A DNA stretch of 25,277 nt from an uncultured Eubacterium sp. GTDB lineage: Bacteria > Bacillota > Clostridia > Lachnospirales > Lachnospiraceae. The position numbers and the translations under genes are program-made. The stretch covers positions 1 through 25,277 of the forward strand of contig CAKRFN010000027.1 of NCBI GenBank assembly GCA_934320655.1. The letters are read 5' to 3'. Within the stretch, counting starts at the first letter, position 1. Every line of letters starts with the position of its first letter. Below the pieces are notes generated by a model, which did no database searches, was not told the origin of the DNA, and worked only from the letters and a program-made list of their open reading frames with translations. Of this stretch, positions 6,927-13,706 are shown one piece after another.

Positions 6927-7286
6927 CTATAACTGCTTAATCGCAGACGTGACAGCCTCGTAATCAGCGGCTACCTGTTGAAACAATTCCCCGCAGCGCG
7001 CTTTATCTACGGGTGCGCTCTCCCAGTGTCTGAGTTCTTCTGTCAGGGCACTAGCAGAGACTCCGAGCTTGTAAAAACTCAGGTTCTGGCTGACTCCCTT
7101 TAGCGAATGTGCCGCGCGGAAAGCCTGATCCATATCGTCATTTTCAAGCCCCGCCTGAAGATTCTCATAACTCTTATCATCCAAAAATTTTAACGCAAAT
7201 CTCTGGATCAGTTCGTCCTTCGGGATTCTCTGCCGCACATCGTCGAAGTCACCGCCAAAGCTCGCATAACACTCTTGTATCGTCAT
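6927..7286 (-). CDS. Histidine phosphotransfer (Hpt) domain protein
   Basis: This single Hpt domain of 119 residues has the phosphorylation site H60 in AAHSLKGVSQNL, preceded by the usual helical stretch (FALKFLDDKSYENL) and followed by an amphipathic helix bundle. It relays phosphate between a hybrid histidine kinase and a response regulator, the natural partner being the downstream REC/HD-GYP protein. Its kinase must be encoded elsewhere. AAGGAG lies about 8 bases before the ATG. The upstream region contains repeated palindromic promoter-like sequences at 7370-7510. Confidence 0.9.
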   Translation of the reverse strand: MTIQECYASFGGDFDDVRQRIPKDELIQRFALKFLDDKSYENLQAGLENDDMDQAFRAAHSLKGVSQNLSFYKLGVSASALTEELRHWESAPVDKARCGELFQQVAADYEAVTSAIKQL

Positions 7287-7369
7287 CGCTTTTCTCCTTT
7301 TTATATCGTGATTTCATCACTCAATAATATCGCCGTTCGCCCAATACAAATAAATTTGCATTTTTCTCA

Positions 7370-7510
7370 CTTGCGCTCATTATATCATGCGCAAAACCAG
7401 CACATGATCAACATTCGTCACTCGTCAATCATGCCAGCATGTTGACTCGTTTGCACTCATTATATCATGTGCAAAACCGGCATAACCTCTGCCAAGATAT
7501 ACTCATTATA
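7370..7510 (-). promoter_or_regulatory. Tandem palindromic elements centred on extended -10 boxes
   Basis: A 32-base direct repeat (7371-7402 and 7451-7482, three mismatches, 80-base period) contains on the minus strand TGATATAAT, an extended -10 box. The box is flanked by inverted arms, TTGCGC/GCGCAA in one copy and TTTGCAC/GTGCAAA in the other, so an arm difference is matched on the other side. A third TATAATGAGT lies at about 7500-7510 without arms. They point toward the Hpt gene start at 7286. No good -35 box is present, which suggests extended -10 or activator-dependent promoters. The stretch 7287-7581 otherwise shows no gene. Confidence 0.5.
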
Positions 7511-7581
7511 CAGATATTCCCCATGCATTTCAACTTCTTATTTCCAATCTTGCCCATGGGGATTTTCCTATCACATCACAA

Positions 7582-7615
7582 AGCTCCCTCTGCGCAATGG
7601 CACGCAGAGGGAGCT
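7582..7615 (-). terminator. Strong hairpin, terminator of the two small genes
   Basis: A perfect 13-bp stem, AGCTCCCTCTGCG with CGCAGAGGGAGCT, has an 8-base loop. On the minus strand it follows the stop at 7674 by about 60 bases and has a short T-run (TTTGTG). On the plus strand a looser T-rich run follows. Confidence 0.7.
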
Positions 7616-7673
7616 CTTCATGTAGTTATCGTTTCTTTATTTTCTATTTTTCATTTTATTTTTCAATTTTTAA

Positions 7674-7817
7674 TTAGTCATACAAAGGAATATGATATTT
7701 TACTGTCCGACAAATCTTGAATGCCAGAACAGCAAACAAAGAGACAATGATATAGAGTGTTGTTCCTACTCCTGCTACACTTCCTATGATAACTAATAAC
7801 CACATAAACGGGTTCAT
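7674..7817 (-). CDS. Small membrane protein (47 aa), unknown function
   Basis: The protein starts MNPFMWLLVIIGSVAG and ends KYHIPLYD. One long hydrophobic helix (about residues 5-33) is followed by a basic, cytosolic tail (KICRTVKYH). The ribosome site GTGGAGGAAA is nearly ideal and 8-9 bases before the ATG, which makes a real gene likely despite the length. I do not recognise the family, though similar short proteins seem familiar from Lachnospiraceae. It lies 33 bases downstream of another mini-gene (7851-7958) and before a strong terminator, so the two form a two-gene unit. Confidence 0.65.
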   Translation of the reverse strand: MNPFMWLLVIIGSVAGVGTTLYIIVSLFAVLAFKICRTVKYHIPLYD

Positions 7818-7850
7818 ACTTTATTTCCTCCACATTCTGAATTTATTATT

Positions 7851-7958
7851 TTATTTTTCTTTTTTCTCATCCGCACCTGACAGATTTTCGATGCGCCAGC
7901 ACCAGACCGCCGCACCTACCATCAATACTGCCATTATCGCTACAACTACCATTTCCAT
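7851..7958 (-). CDS. Small membrane protein (35 aa), unknown function
   Basis: The protein starts MEMVVVAIMAVLMVG. A single transmembrane helix (residues 3-21) ends in WCWR, followed by an acidic and lysine-rich tail (ADEKKEK). GGGGG lies 8 bases before the ATG; an upstream in-frame ATG at 8042 would run through the repeats at 7972-8027 and lacks a ribosome site, so the shorter form is preferred. The build is that of small accessory subunits of membrane complexes, but no partner complex is nearby. It is co-oriented with and probably co-transcribed with the 47-residue gene. Confidence 0.6.
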   Translation of the reverse strand: MEMVVVAIMAVLMVGAAVWCWRIENLSGADEKKEK

Positions 7959-7971
7959 ATGGTTTTCCCCC

Positions 7972-8027
7972 TTTTGGCATCTAAAAATAAGCCTATGCGA
8001 TTTTTGGCATACGCAAACAAACCTATG
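7972..8027. repeat. Two 26-base tandem repeats in the leader of the mini-gene pair
   Basis: Copies at 7972-7997 and 8002-8027 share TTTTGGCAT at one end and CCTATG at the other (about 20 of 26 positions, 30-base period). On the minus strand each copy has GCAT and ATGC ends able to form a small hairpin. They lie 14 bases upstream of the ATG at 7958, so they belong to the mRNA leader or promoter. Confidence 0.6.
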
Positions 8028-8088
8028 CTGCAAATGCATCACACAGGCAACGAAATATTTTACTTTCTAATGATTCCTTTTTGTCTTA

Positions 8089-8511
8089 TTATGCGGATTT
8101 TTTCCCATCCAGATCATGGATATATTGAATCGTCGCCACGAGTCCCCGTGCCAGCTCCGGCAGCCGGTACTCTCCACGACGCATAAAGATACCGGGTTCT
8201 GCTGCAAAAAATGTCTCTCCTACAGCCAACTCGGTCAAAAGCGCACGAAATGTACGCCTGTTTTGACGAATCGAACGGATCTCGGGCAGACGCGACCGTA
8301 CACCGATCAGCTTCTCGGTGCATGCTTCGTCAGAAAATAAATAATCCGGAATCGCACGATAGACAGCATCCGTTTCCGTGGCTGCTGCCTGAAAATGAGC
8401 AGACAATACCCGTGATTCGCCGGAGCATACTCCGACAACCAGCATCCATACTGCGAGCAGATAGATAAGCGCCCGCTTTTTTTGTGATATTGTCTGTCTC
8501 ATATCATTCAT
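8089..8511 (-). CDS. Hypothetical membrane-anchored protein (140 aa)
   Basis: I do not recognise this protein. Residues 12-31 (KRALIYLLAVWMLVVGVCSG) form a hydrophobic segment after a basic start, either a signal peptide or an N-terminal anchor, so the remaining 110 residues should lie outside the membrane. That part is mixed in composition with no cysteine motif or repeat and ends TIQYIHDLDGKKSA. An AGAGG about 10 bases before the ATG at 8511 supports the start; a second ATG follows three codons later. It lies 53 bases downstream of larE on the same strand and may be its last co-transcribed gene, but no functional link is evident. Confidence 0.65.
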   Translation of the reverse strand: MNDMRQTISQKKRALIYLLAVWMLVVGVCSGESRVLSAHFQAAATETDAVYRAIPDYLFSDEACTEKLIGVRSRLPEIRSIRQNRRTFRALLTELAVGETFFAAEPGIFMRRGEYRLPELARGLVATIQYIHDLDGKKSA

Positions 8512-8563
8512 CGTCCATTACCTCTTGCATATCATATCACTTCACGTGACAAAGCGCAAGCCA

Positions 8564-9391
8564 TCACGAATGATTCTCTGTGCCTAAATCCAACGTTTCA
8601 TTCATGCTGCCAGTGCGATAGCCCTGCAGATCCAGCGCCACATAAGAAAATCCGTAGGAACGGAATGCCTGATTGACCTGCTCTCTGGTCGCTTCCTCCA
8701 TGAGCTTTGGAAATTCCTGCGGAAGCAGTTCAATACGGGCAATCGTTCCATGAATGCGCACGCGCACCTGTGAAAATCCCAGATCGAGCAATAGCTGCTC
8801 TGCCTGATCGACCATGTGCAGTTTTTCCTCTGAAATAGTCTCCCCATACGGGAAACGGCTGCTCAGGCACGCAAACGACTGTTTTTCCCATGTCGGCAGC
8901 CCGAACTGCCGCGAAAGTGCGCGAATCTCCTGCTTGCTGAGCTGCACCTCGCGCAGCGGACTTTTGACACCCAGCTCTGCGACTGCCTGCAGTCCGGGGC
9001 GGTAATCACCGTTGTCATCGAGATTTGATCCCTCCGCAACTGCGGCGATACCCTCTTTTTTTGCGATCGCAAGTATTTTTTCAAATAATTCGTGTTTGCA
9101 CAGATAGCATCTGTTCGGCGGGTTCTGCGCGAATCCCTCGATATTTAATTCCTCTGACTCCACGACAAAATGCCGGATGCCGTTGTCCCCACAGTAGGCG
9201 CTCGCTTCCTTTAATTCACGCTGTGGAAACGAACAGGATTTTGCCGTAATTGCGATCACGCGGTCTCCGAGCGCCTCTTTTGCGGCATACAGCAAAAATG
9301 TCGAATCCACGCCACTCGAAAAGGCGACTGCCACGCTGCCGAGTGAGCGCAGATACTCCAGCAAATGCTCATATTTTTTCTCTAATTCCAT
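8564..9391 (-). CDS. larE: LarE-type ATP-dependent sacrificial sulfur transferase
   Basis: The protein has 275 residues. A PP-loop SSGVDST lies at residues 25-31 for AMP activation of the substrate. The family motif NPPNRCYLCK follows at 90-99, then ACLSSRFPYG with C175, which aligns with the cysteine that Lactobacillus plantarum LarE destroys to donate sulfur (its Cys176). LarE builds the nickel-pincer nucleotide cofactor of lactate racemase and related enzymes together with LarB and LarC; neither is in the window, nor is a LarA. The ATG at 9391 is chosen because GGGGAGG lies about 10 bases upstream; the longer frame to 9421 has no site. It starts 5 bases after tcdA ends, so the pair is an operon. 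Confidence 0.9.
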   Translation of the reverse strand: MELEKKYEHLLEYLRSLGSVAVAFSSGVDSTFLLYAAKEALGDRVIAITAKSCSFPQRELKEASAYCGDNGIRHFVVESEELNIEGFAQNPPNRCYLCKHELFEKILAIAKKEGIAAVAEGSNLDDNGDYRPGLQAVAELGVKSPLREVQLSKQEIRALSRQFGLPTWEKQSFACLSSRFPYGETISEEKLHMVDQAEQLLLDLGFSQVRVRIHGTIARIELLPQEFPKLMEEATREQVNQAFRSYGFSYVALDLQGYRTGSMNETLDLGTENHS

Positions 9392-9395
9392 AAAA

Positions 9396-10166
9396 CTACG
9401 CCTCCCCTCCGCGCGGTGCACTCAGATCTTTCACGACCTCACCCGCGAGTATCAGCCCCGCTACCGCAGGTACAAATGCGGTGCTGCCCGGAATATCACG
9501 CCGTTCGGTACATTTGTGTTCCGCTCCCGGCGGACAGATACAGTTAGTTCTACAACTGATCGCCATATCTTCGACCGGACGGGTCGGCTGTTCGTCTGAG
9601 TAGACGACCTTTAGCTTTTTGACTCCCCGCTTTTTCAATTCCCGACGCATGACCTTCGCAAGCGGGTCCATGTGGGTCTTGTAAATATCGGCAACCATAA
9701 AACGGCTCGCATCGAGCTTGTTTCCGGCCCCCATCGCACTGATCACCGGAACGCCCATCTGCTGGGCGCGCATGATGATCTCGATCTTTGCCGTGACCGT
9801 ATCGACTGCATCTACAATATAATCATATTCATCAAACGGAAATTGATCTGCATTTTCCGGAAGAAAAAAACACTGATGCGTGCGCACATCCACATCCGGA
9901 TTGATGCTGAGCATCCGCTCCTTCATGACATCAACCTTGTATTTACCGACTGTCGGGCGTGTCGCGATGATCTGCCGGTTGAGATTGGTCAGACAGACCT
10001 TGTCATCATCGATCAGGTCAAATGCCCCGACACCGCTGCGCACGAGTGCTTCACACACATATCCGCCGACACCTCCGATGCCGAATACTGCGACTCTGGA
10101 CTGCGCGAGCTGCTGCATCGCCTGCGCCCCGAGCAGCAACTGTGTTCTCGAAAACTGATTTAACAT
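9396..10166 (-). CDS. tcdA: tRNA threonylcarbamoyladenosine dehydratase
   Basis: This 256-residue E1/ThiF-like enzyme is expected to make cyclic t6A at position 37 of ANN-decoding tRNAs using ATP. The adenylate-binding glycine motif FGIGGVGGYV is at 28-37, DLIDDDKVCLTNLNRQ follows as the classical E1 motif, and DAVDTV lies in the middle. The end carries the TcdA features RTNCICPPGAEHKC and GSTAFVPAVAGL. AAGGGGA lies 7-8 bases before the ATG at 10166, which fits the family start; the upstream extension to 10244 falls in the structured leader. A consensus promoter lies at 10304-10332, leaving about 130 bases of untranslated leader. Confidence 0.93.
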   Translation of the reverse strand: MLNQFSRTQLLLGAQAMQQLAQSRVAVFGIGGVGGYVCEALVRSGVGAFDLIDDDKVCLTNLNRQIIATRPTVGKYKVDVMKERMLSINPDVDVRTHQCFFLPENADQFPFDEYDYIVDAVDTVTAKIEIIMRAQQMGVPVISAMGAGNKLDASRFMVADIYKTHMDPLAKVMRRELKKRGVKKLKVVYSDEQPTRPVEDMAISCRTNCICPPGAEHKCTERRDIPGSTAFVPAVAGLILAGEVVKDLSAPRGGEA

Positions 10167-10187
10167 GCTGTTCCCCTTTTCCTTTTT

Positions 10188-10273
10188 TGTGGCATCCCAC
10201 AAGACCTGCCACCGGCAGTTTCTTACGGATGCATGACAACACAAAGGCAGACACCCACCTGAGTATCCGCCTT
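10188..10273 (-). promoter_or_regulatory. Structured mRNA leader of tcdA-larE
   Basis: Read on the minus strand, the leader holds a first stem (AAGGCGGATAC with GTGTCTGCCTT, about 10244-10273), then CTGCC-GGT-GGCAG (10206-10218), then TGTGG-GATG-CCACA (10188-10201), followed by A-rich sequence and the ribosome site. The second and third stems overlap an alternative pairing of GTGGCA with TGCCAC, so mutually exclusive folds are possible. I do not recognise a named riboswitch. The first hairpin also looks like a plus-strand terminator (TTTTTATCC tail). Confidence 0.4.
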
Positions 10274-10303
10274 TTTATCCTACCTGTTCGGTTGGTTTTA
10301 TAA

Positions 10304-10332
10304 ATTTTACAATCTCCGGTCGATTCTGTCAA
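10304..10332 (-). promoter_or_regulatory. Promoter of tcdA-larE
   Basis: On the minus strand TTGACA (10327-10332), exactly 17 bases and TAAAAT (10304-10309) predict a start near 10297. It begins about 27 bases after the stop codon of the XRE regulator gene. Confidence 0.8.
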
Positions 10333-10358
10333 TAGCAAATCCCCATAGAAGCCAACAC

Positions 10359-10604
10359 TCATAACTCTCTGAACAACTCATCGACCGATATATGAAAGAT
10401 CCTTGCAATCGCATAGATCTCCTTATCCGTTGCGATCCGTACCTGTCCCTCGAGCTTGGAAAGCGATGACAGATTGATGTCAATACCCATCAGCTGCATA
10501 TTGATGGCGAGCTCCTTCTGGGAGATATGCTTTAATTTGCGCAATTTTGTGACAGATGCACCCACCATATTCTTATCTCCCAACGGCTTTTGACGCGGTT
10601 TCAA
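10359..10604 (-). CDS. XRE-family helix-turn-helix regulator (81 aa)
   Basis: The protein starts MKPRQKPLGDKNMVGASV from a TTG at 10604, placed 8 bases after GGGAGG. The motif KPRQKPLG at the start is shared by a Firmicutes family of small Cro/C1 regulators (from memory), which supports this start over the ATG at 10568 or the longer frame to 10694. The helix-turn-helix covers residues 17-56 (TKLRKLKHISQKELA, then INLSSLSKLEGQ). No metabolic domain is fused. It is divergent from the acyl-CoA ligase gene at 10796 and is the only regulator beside that cluster, so it is a candidate controller, though nothing in the sequence proves it. Confidence 0.8.
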   Translation of the reverse strand: MKPRQKPLGDKNMVGASVTKLRKLKHISQKELAINMQLMGIDINLSSLSKLEGQVRIATDKEIYAIARIFHISVDELFREL

Positions 10605-10699
10605 CGGATCATCCTCCCTTTGACGTACAGAATTCGTATCTTTTACGACCCATTCTACCACAGTTTTCAAACCACTTCTACCCATGGTGAGCAAAATCC

Positions 10700-10731
10700 G
10701 TTACTGGAACGAGGTACGAGTGAACAGTAAC
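10700..10731. repeat. Inverted repeat between the regulator and the ligase promoter
   Basis: GTTACTG and CAGTAAC, 7 bp each, are separated by 18 bases, immediately upstream of the ligase -35 box. The sequence around it (GTACGAGTGAACAGTAACC) looks like a motif I associate with dispersed intergenic sequence of this family, but I cannot confirm that here. Confidence 0.35.
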
Positions 10732-10733
10732 CA

Positions 10734-10762
10734 TTGGAAATCCCGTGTGCTTGTGCTAAAAT
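10734..10762 (+). promoter_or_regulatory. Promoter of the acyl-CoA ligase gene
   Basis: TTGGAA (10734-10739), 17 bases and TAAAAT (10757-10762) preceded by TGC, an extended -10, predict a start near 10769. Confidence 0.7.
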
Positions 10763-10793
10763 GAACCTACAATATGTATAGAAAGCAGGTTCA
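10762..10793 (+). promoter_or_regulatory. Candidate operator or leader hairpin of the ligase gene
   Basis: TGAACCT and AGGTTCA are inverted over 32 bases. The first arm touches the -10 box and the second covers the ribosome site three bases before the ATG. A protein bound here would block transcription; as RNA only part of it would be in the transcript. Confidence 0.4.
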
Positions 10794-10795
10794 AC

Positions 10796-12232
10796 ATGAA
10801 TAGTCTTGTAACGGTTGTTTTGGAAAACAGCAGGCGCTATCCCGAGAAAGATGCGCTGATCTTCGGCGGGACACATATCACTTATCGACAGTTTGCGGAA
10901 AAGATCCTCACTTTTTCCGATTATTTAAAGCAAAAAAAGGTCAAAAAGGGAAGTAAAATCGCAGTCGAGGCGGATGATCCGATTTTATTTTATACGGTTT
11001 TTCTGGCGGTTCAGCTCCATGCCTGCATCGTGCTCCCGCTGGAAAAAAATATTTCTCTGTACCATTTGCAGGAAATCCTGAAATCCCAGAAGCCTGCGAT
11101 GGTATTCTCCAGACATACGGGCGAGATCTCGGACGATTTTTTCTCCACATCGGGCGGACACGAGCTGCCAGAAGATGAGCCTCTGGCGGAGACACCCGCC
11201 GCGATCATATCCACGACCGGTACAACCGGAAAACCTGTTACGATCGTACATACAAACAAAAGTATGTTATCCACTGCTGTCACCTATCTGAGCCGCGTTC
11301 CGATGACAGAGTCCTGCATCGTATATACTGCCGTTCCATTTCATCTGGCGGGCGGATTCCGCCGGGTGTTGGCGGCATTATACGTCGGTGCAACCAGCGT
11401 CATATCAGACTGCCCGCTTTCGATCGAAACGATTTCGGATGCGATACACACCTACCATATCAACTTTTTATGTACGGTAAACTCGGACATCAGCACTTTA
11501 TTTAAGGGTGAGAAAGAACAGACAACCGCCATCTCCGAACAGATCAGGATCGTTGAAACGTATGCCGGCAGGCTGACTGCCGCTACGGTCATGCGTTTTT
11601 ATCAGAGTTATCCACATTCTGTCCTGTACAATGTATACGGTACAACCGAATCCGGCTGTCTGCTCGTAAATAACACTGCGGAAAACCCTTCGGACTCCTG
11701 CATCGGAAAACCGACCGAATTAGCGGACATCCGTCTGGTTGACGAAAACGGTCAGCCGGTCACACAGCCCGGAAAATATGGCTATTTTACGGTTCAGGGT
11801 CCGATGAATATGCGCGAATACTACAAGCGCAAAGCGCTGACCAAGCAGGTTCTGACGGACGGAGTTTTGAAAATCAATGATATCGGCTATTTTGACGAAA
11901 ACGGCTACTATTATTATGTAAGCCGTGTCGGAGATATTATGAACGTAAACGGTTACACCATCGTTCCCGATGATATTGAGACTGTCGCTGCTGACTATCC
12001 TTATATTGAAGACTGTGCCTGCACCTGTGTGGAAGTCTCCGACATCGGTCAGCTTCCGGTTCTGTATGTTGTAACGAAAGACGGTTATAATAAAAAAGAT
12101 TTTCTTGACTTTCTGATGAGTCACATGGAGGCATATAAAATACCTGCTGCCATACGTGAAGTTACGAATATTCCACGCACAACAACAGGTAAAATCATCC
12201 GGAATGTATTGCCGATGCTCACCACCATTTGA
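10796..12232 (+). CDS. AMP-forming acyl-CoA synthetase / acid-CoA ligase (ANL family)
   Basis: The protein has 478 residues with complete ANL motifs: phosphate loop STTGTTGKP at 139-147, YGTTES at 281-286, KINDIGYFDENG at 359-370 (consensus TGD reads IND here, aspartate 362 kept), R377, and the C-terminal PRTTTGK with catalytic K466. It should activate a carboxylic acid with ATP to the adenylate and then the CoA thioester; a carrier-protein acceptor cannot be excluded. The short, sequence-divergent N-terminus does not identify the acid. The AGCAGG ribosome site lies in the hairpin at 10762-10793. It runs toward the ABC operon, with its last 14 bases overlapping the end of the ATPase gene, and probably serves the same substrate as the neighbouring importer and dehydrogenases. 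Confidence 0.85.
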   Translation: MNSLVTVVLENSRRYPEKDALIFGGTHITYRQFAEKILTFSDYLKQKKVKKGSKIAVEADDPILFYTVFLAVQLHACIVLPLEKNISLYHLQEILKSQKPAMVFSRHTGEISDDFFSTSGGHELPEDEPLAETPAAIISTTGTTGKPVTIVHTNKSMLSTAVTYLSRVPMTESCIVYTAVPFHLAGGFRRVLAALYVGATSVISDCPLSIETISDAIHTYHINFLCTVNSDISTLFKGEKEQTTAISEQIRIVETYAGRLTAATVMRFYQSYPHSVLYNVYGTTESGCLLVNNTAENPSDSCIGKPTELADIRLVDENGQPVTQPGKYGYFTVQGPMNMREYYKRKALTKQVLTDGVLKINDIGYFDENGYYYYVSRVGDIMNVNGYTIVPDDIETVAADYPYIEDCACTCVEVSDIGQLPVLYVVTKDGYNKKDFLDFLMSHMEAYKIPAAIREVTNIPRTTTGKIIRNVLPMLTTI

Positions 12233-12962
12233 TCATCTTTGTGATCGATTTTCTTAATTGTATAAACTCCGGGTCGGATACATTTCTCGGATACGGGAGC
12301 GGATTTTCTATGATCTCTTTGACTGTCGTCGGTTTCTGCGACATGATCATACATTTCTGTGAGAGATATACCGCTTCCTCGATATTATGAGTGATAAATA
12401 AGACGGTGCTGCCTGTTTTCTTCCATAGCTTCAGCACCTCATCCTCCAGATAGTATCTGACCTTGATATCCATCTGCGCATACGGTTCGTCCATCAGCAG
12501 CAGATCGGGATAAACCGCAAAACTCCTGCCGATCACCACCCGCTGTTCCGCAGACACCGATAGATCTCTCGGATACAAATGCCTTTGTTCCTCCAGACCG
12601 ATCATGCGCAGAATCTCATCCGTCCGCTCGTTCATCGTCCGTTTATCCATTTTTTTCAGTTTCATGTTAAACTTGATGTTATCCTCCACCGTAAGCCATG
12701 GAAACGTGGACGGCTCCTGAAACACAAAGCTGATATTATGCTTTTTCGGGTCTGCCGGCACATTGTCGATCAGTATCTCCCCGCTGGTCGGTTCAATCAG
12801 TTTGACAAGCAAATTTAAAAATGTTGTTTTTCCGCAGCCGGTCGGTCCGACAATACATACAAAATCACCTTTATTGATCTCAAAGGACACGTGATCCAAT
12901 ACGGTCAGATCATCAAATACCTTCGTTAAATCTTTTACTGCTATCTTCGGTTGTTCTGCCAT
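12219..12962 (-). CDS. ABC importer ATPase with degenerate signature (SsuB/TauB family)
   Basis: The protein has 247 residues. Walker A GPTGCGKTT (39-47), Q-loop Q82, Walker B LLLMDEP (154-160) with catalytic E159, and the switch histidine H192 (ITHNIEEAV) are all present. The ABC signature is wrong: residues 134-140 read LSVSAEQ where LSGGxxQ is expected, and the D-loop reads YAQMD instead of FGALD. So the ATP site built with this signature should be poor. It is the last gene of a five-gene operon with a second ATPase carrying the complementary defect. Family similarity is to nitrate/sulfonate/taurine importers, so the substrate is probably a small anion. The ATG follows GGAG by about 7 bases. 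Confidence 0.88.
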   Translation of the reverse strand: MAEQPKIAVKDLTKVFDDLTVLDHVSFEINKGDFVCIVGPTGCGKTTFLNLLVKLIEPTSGEILIDNVPADPKKHNISFVFQEPSTFPWLTVEDNIKFNMKLKKMDKRTMNERTDEILRMIGLEEQRHLYPRDLSVSAEQRVVIGRSFAVYPDLLLMDEPYAQMDIKVRYYLEDEVLKLWKKTGSTVLFITHNIEEAVYLSQKCMIMSQKPTTVKEIIENPLPYPRNVSDPEFIQLRKSITKMIKWW

Positions 12963-12971
12963 ATGTTACTC

Positions 12972-13706
12972 CTATAACGCCAAATCCATCTGCCCGGTAA
13001 TCATCGTCCGGAATGCCATAAAATCATCTGACGCATTGTTTCTCGGACGTTTCAGTTTCGGCACAAATTCTTCTACTACCCGCGACGGCTTATCGGAAAA
13101 CAGTAAAATCCGATCTCCCAGATAAATTGCTTCTTCTATATTATTTGTCACAAACACCACCGTCGCCTTTTCGGTATTGCGCATGCGCAGCAATTCATCC
13201 TCCATCTGGTATCTTGTCTGCGCATCCAATGCCCCGAACGGCTCATCCATTAAAATCATGGAGTGTCCCATCGCATATGCACGCGCGATACCGACCCGCT
13301 GCTTCATTCCACCGGACAACTGTACCGGATAACTGTGTGCAAAGCCATCCAGCCCGACCAGATCAATGTATTTCTTCGCAGTACGGCTGCGCTCCTTTTT
13401 GCTCACACCGCGAAACTTTAACGGCAATTCTACATTTTTTTCCACTGTTTTCCAGTTGTACAGCGCATACTTCTGAAATACAAATCCCATGTCGGAATCA
13501 TCGTCTTTAAATGTGACATCGCCTGTATCTGCCGTTTCCATTCCTGCCATAATATTTAAAAGTACGGTTTTTCCGCACTGCCCGGGTCCTAAAATAACCA
13601 GAAATTCATTTTCATAGACGTCAAATGACACATCATCCAGAATTTTTTGATCCCCGAATGATTTTGAAATATGACGCACCGCTATTTTGCACGCATCTTT
13701 GACCAT
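12972..13706 (-). CDS. ABC importer ATPase with intact signature but no switch histidine (SsuB/TauB family)
   Basis: The protein has 244 residues. Walker A GPGQCGKT (40-47), Q78, signature LSGGM at 130-134, and Walker B ILMDEPFGALD with E155 are standard. In the H-loop the usual VTHDI reads VTNNI: asparagine 188 replaces the histidine that senses the gamma phosphate. This subunit therefore offers a good signature to its partner but has a defective own site. The ATG at 13706 follows AGGAAGG and was chosen over the longer frame to 13760, which runs into the permease gene. It overlaps the permease gene (ending 13682) by 25 bases and precedes the other ATPase by 9 bases, showing translational coupling. 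Confidence 0.88.
   Translation of the reverse strand: MVKDACKIAVRHISKSFGDQKILDDVSFDVYENEFLVILGPGQCGKTVLLNIMAGMETADTGDVTFKDDDSDMGFVFQKYALYNWKTVEKNVELPLKFRGVSKKERSRTAKKYIDLVGLDGFAHSYPVQLSGGMKQRVGIARAYAMGHSMILMDEPFGALDAQTRYQMEDELLRMRNTEKATVVFVTNNIEEAIYLGDRILLFSDKPSRVVEEFVPKLKRPRNNASDDFMAFRTMITGQMDLAL

Noticed and set aside
7370..7510. A CRISPR array
   Set aside because: There are only two full copies, with an 80-base period, mismatches, and promoter-like content; no cas genes are in the window.
7972..8027. A CRISPR remnant or rRNA/tRNA fragment
   Set aside because: The two copies are imperfect and only 4 bases apart, with no spacer, cloverleaf or anticodon arm.
10667..10876. A 69-residue minus-strand frame over the ligase promoter
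   Set aside because: It covers a promoter and the start of the ligase gene, has no ribosome site, and contains no known motif.
12219..12962. The odd ATPase signature as a sequencing error
   Set aside because: The reading frame is open throughout, several positions differ together (LSVSAEQ and YAQMD), and the partner ATPase carries the complementary change.
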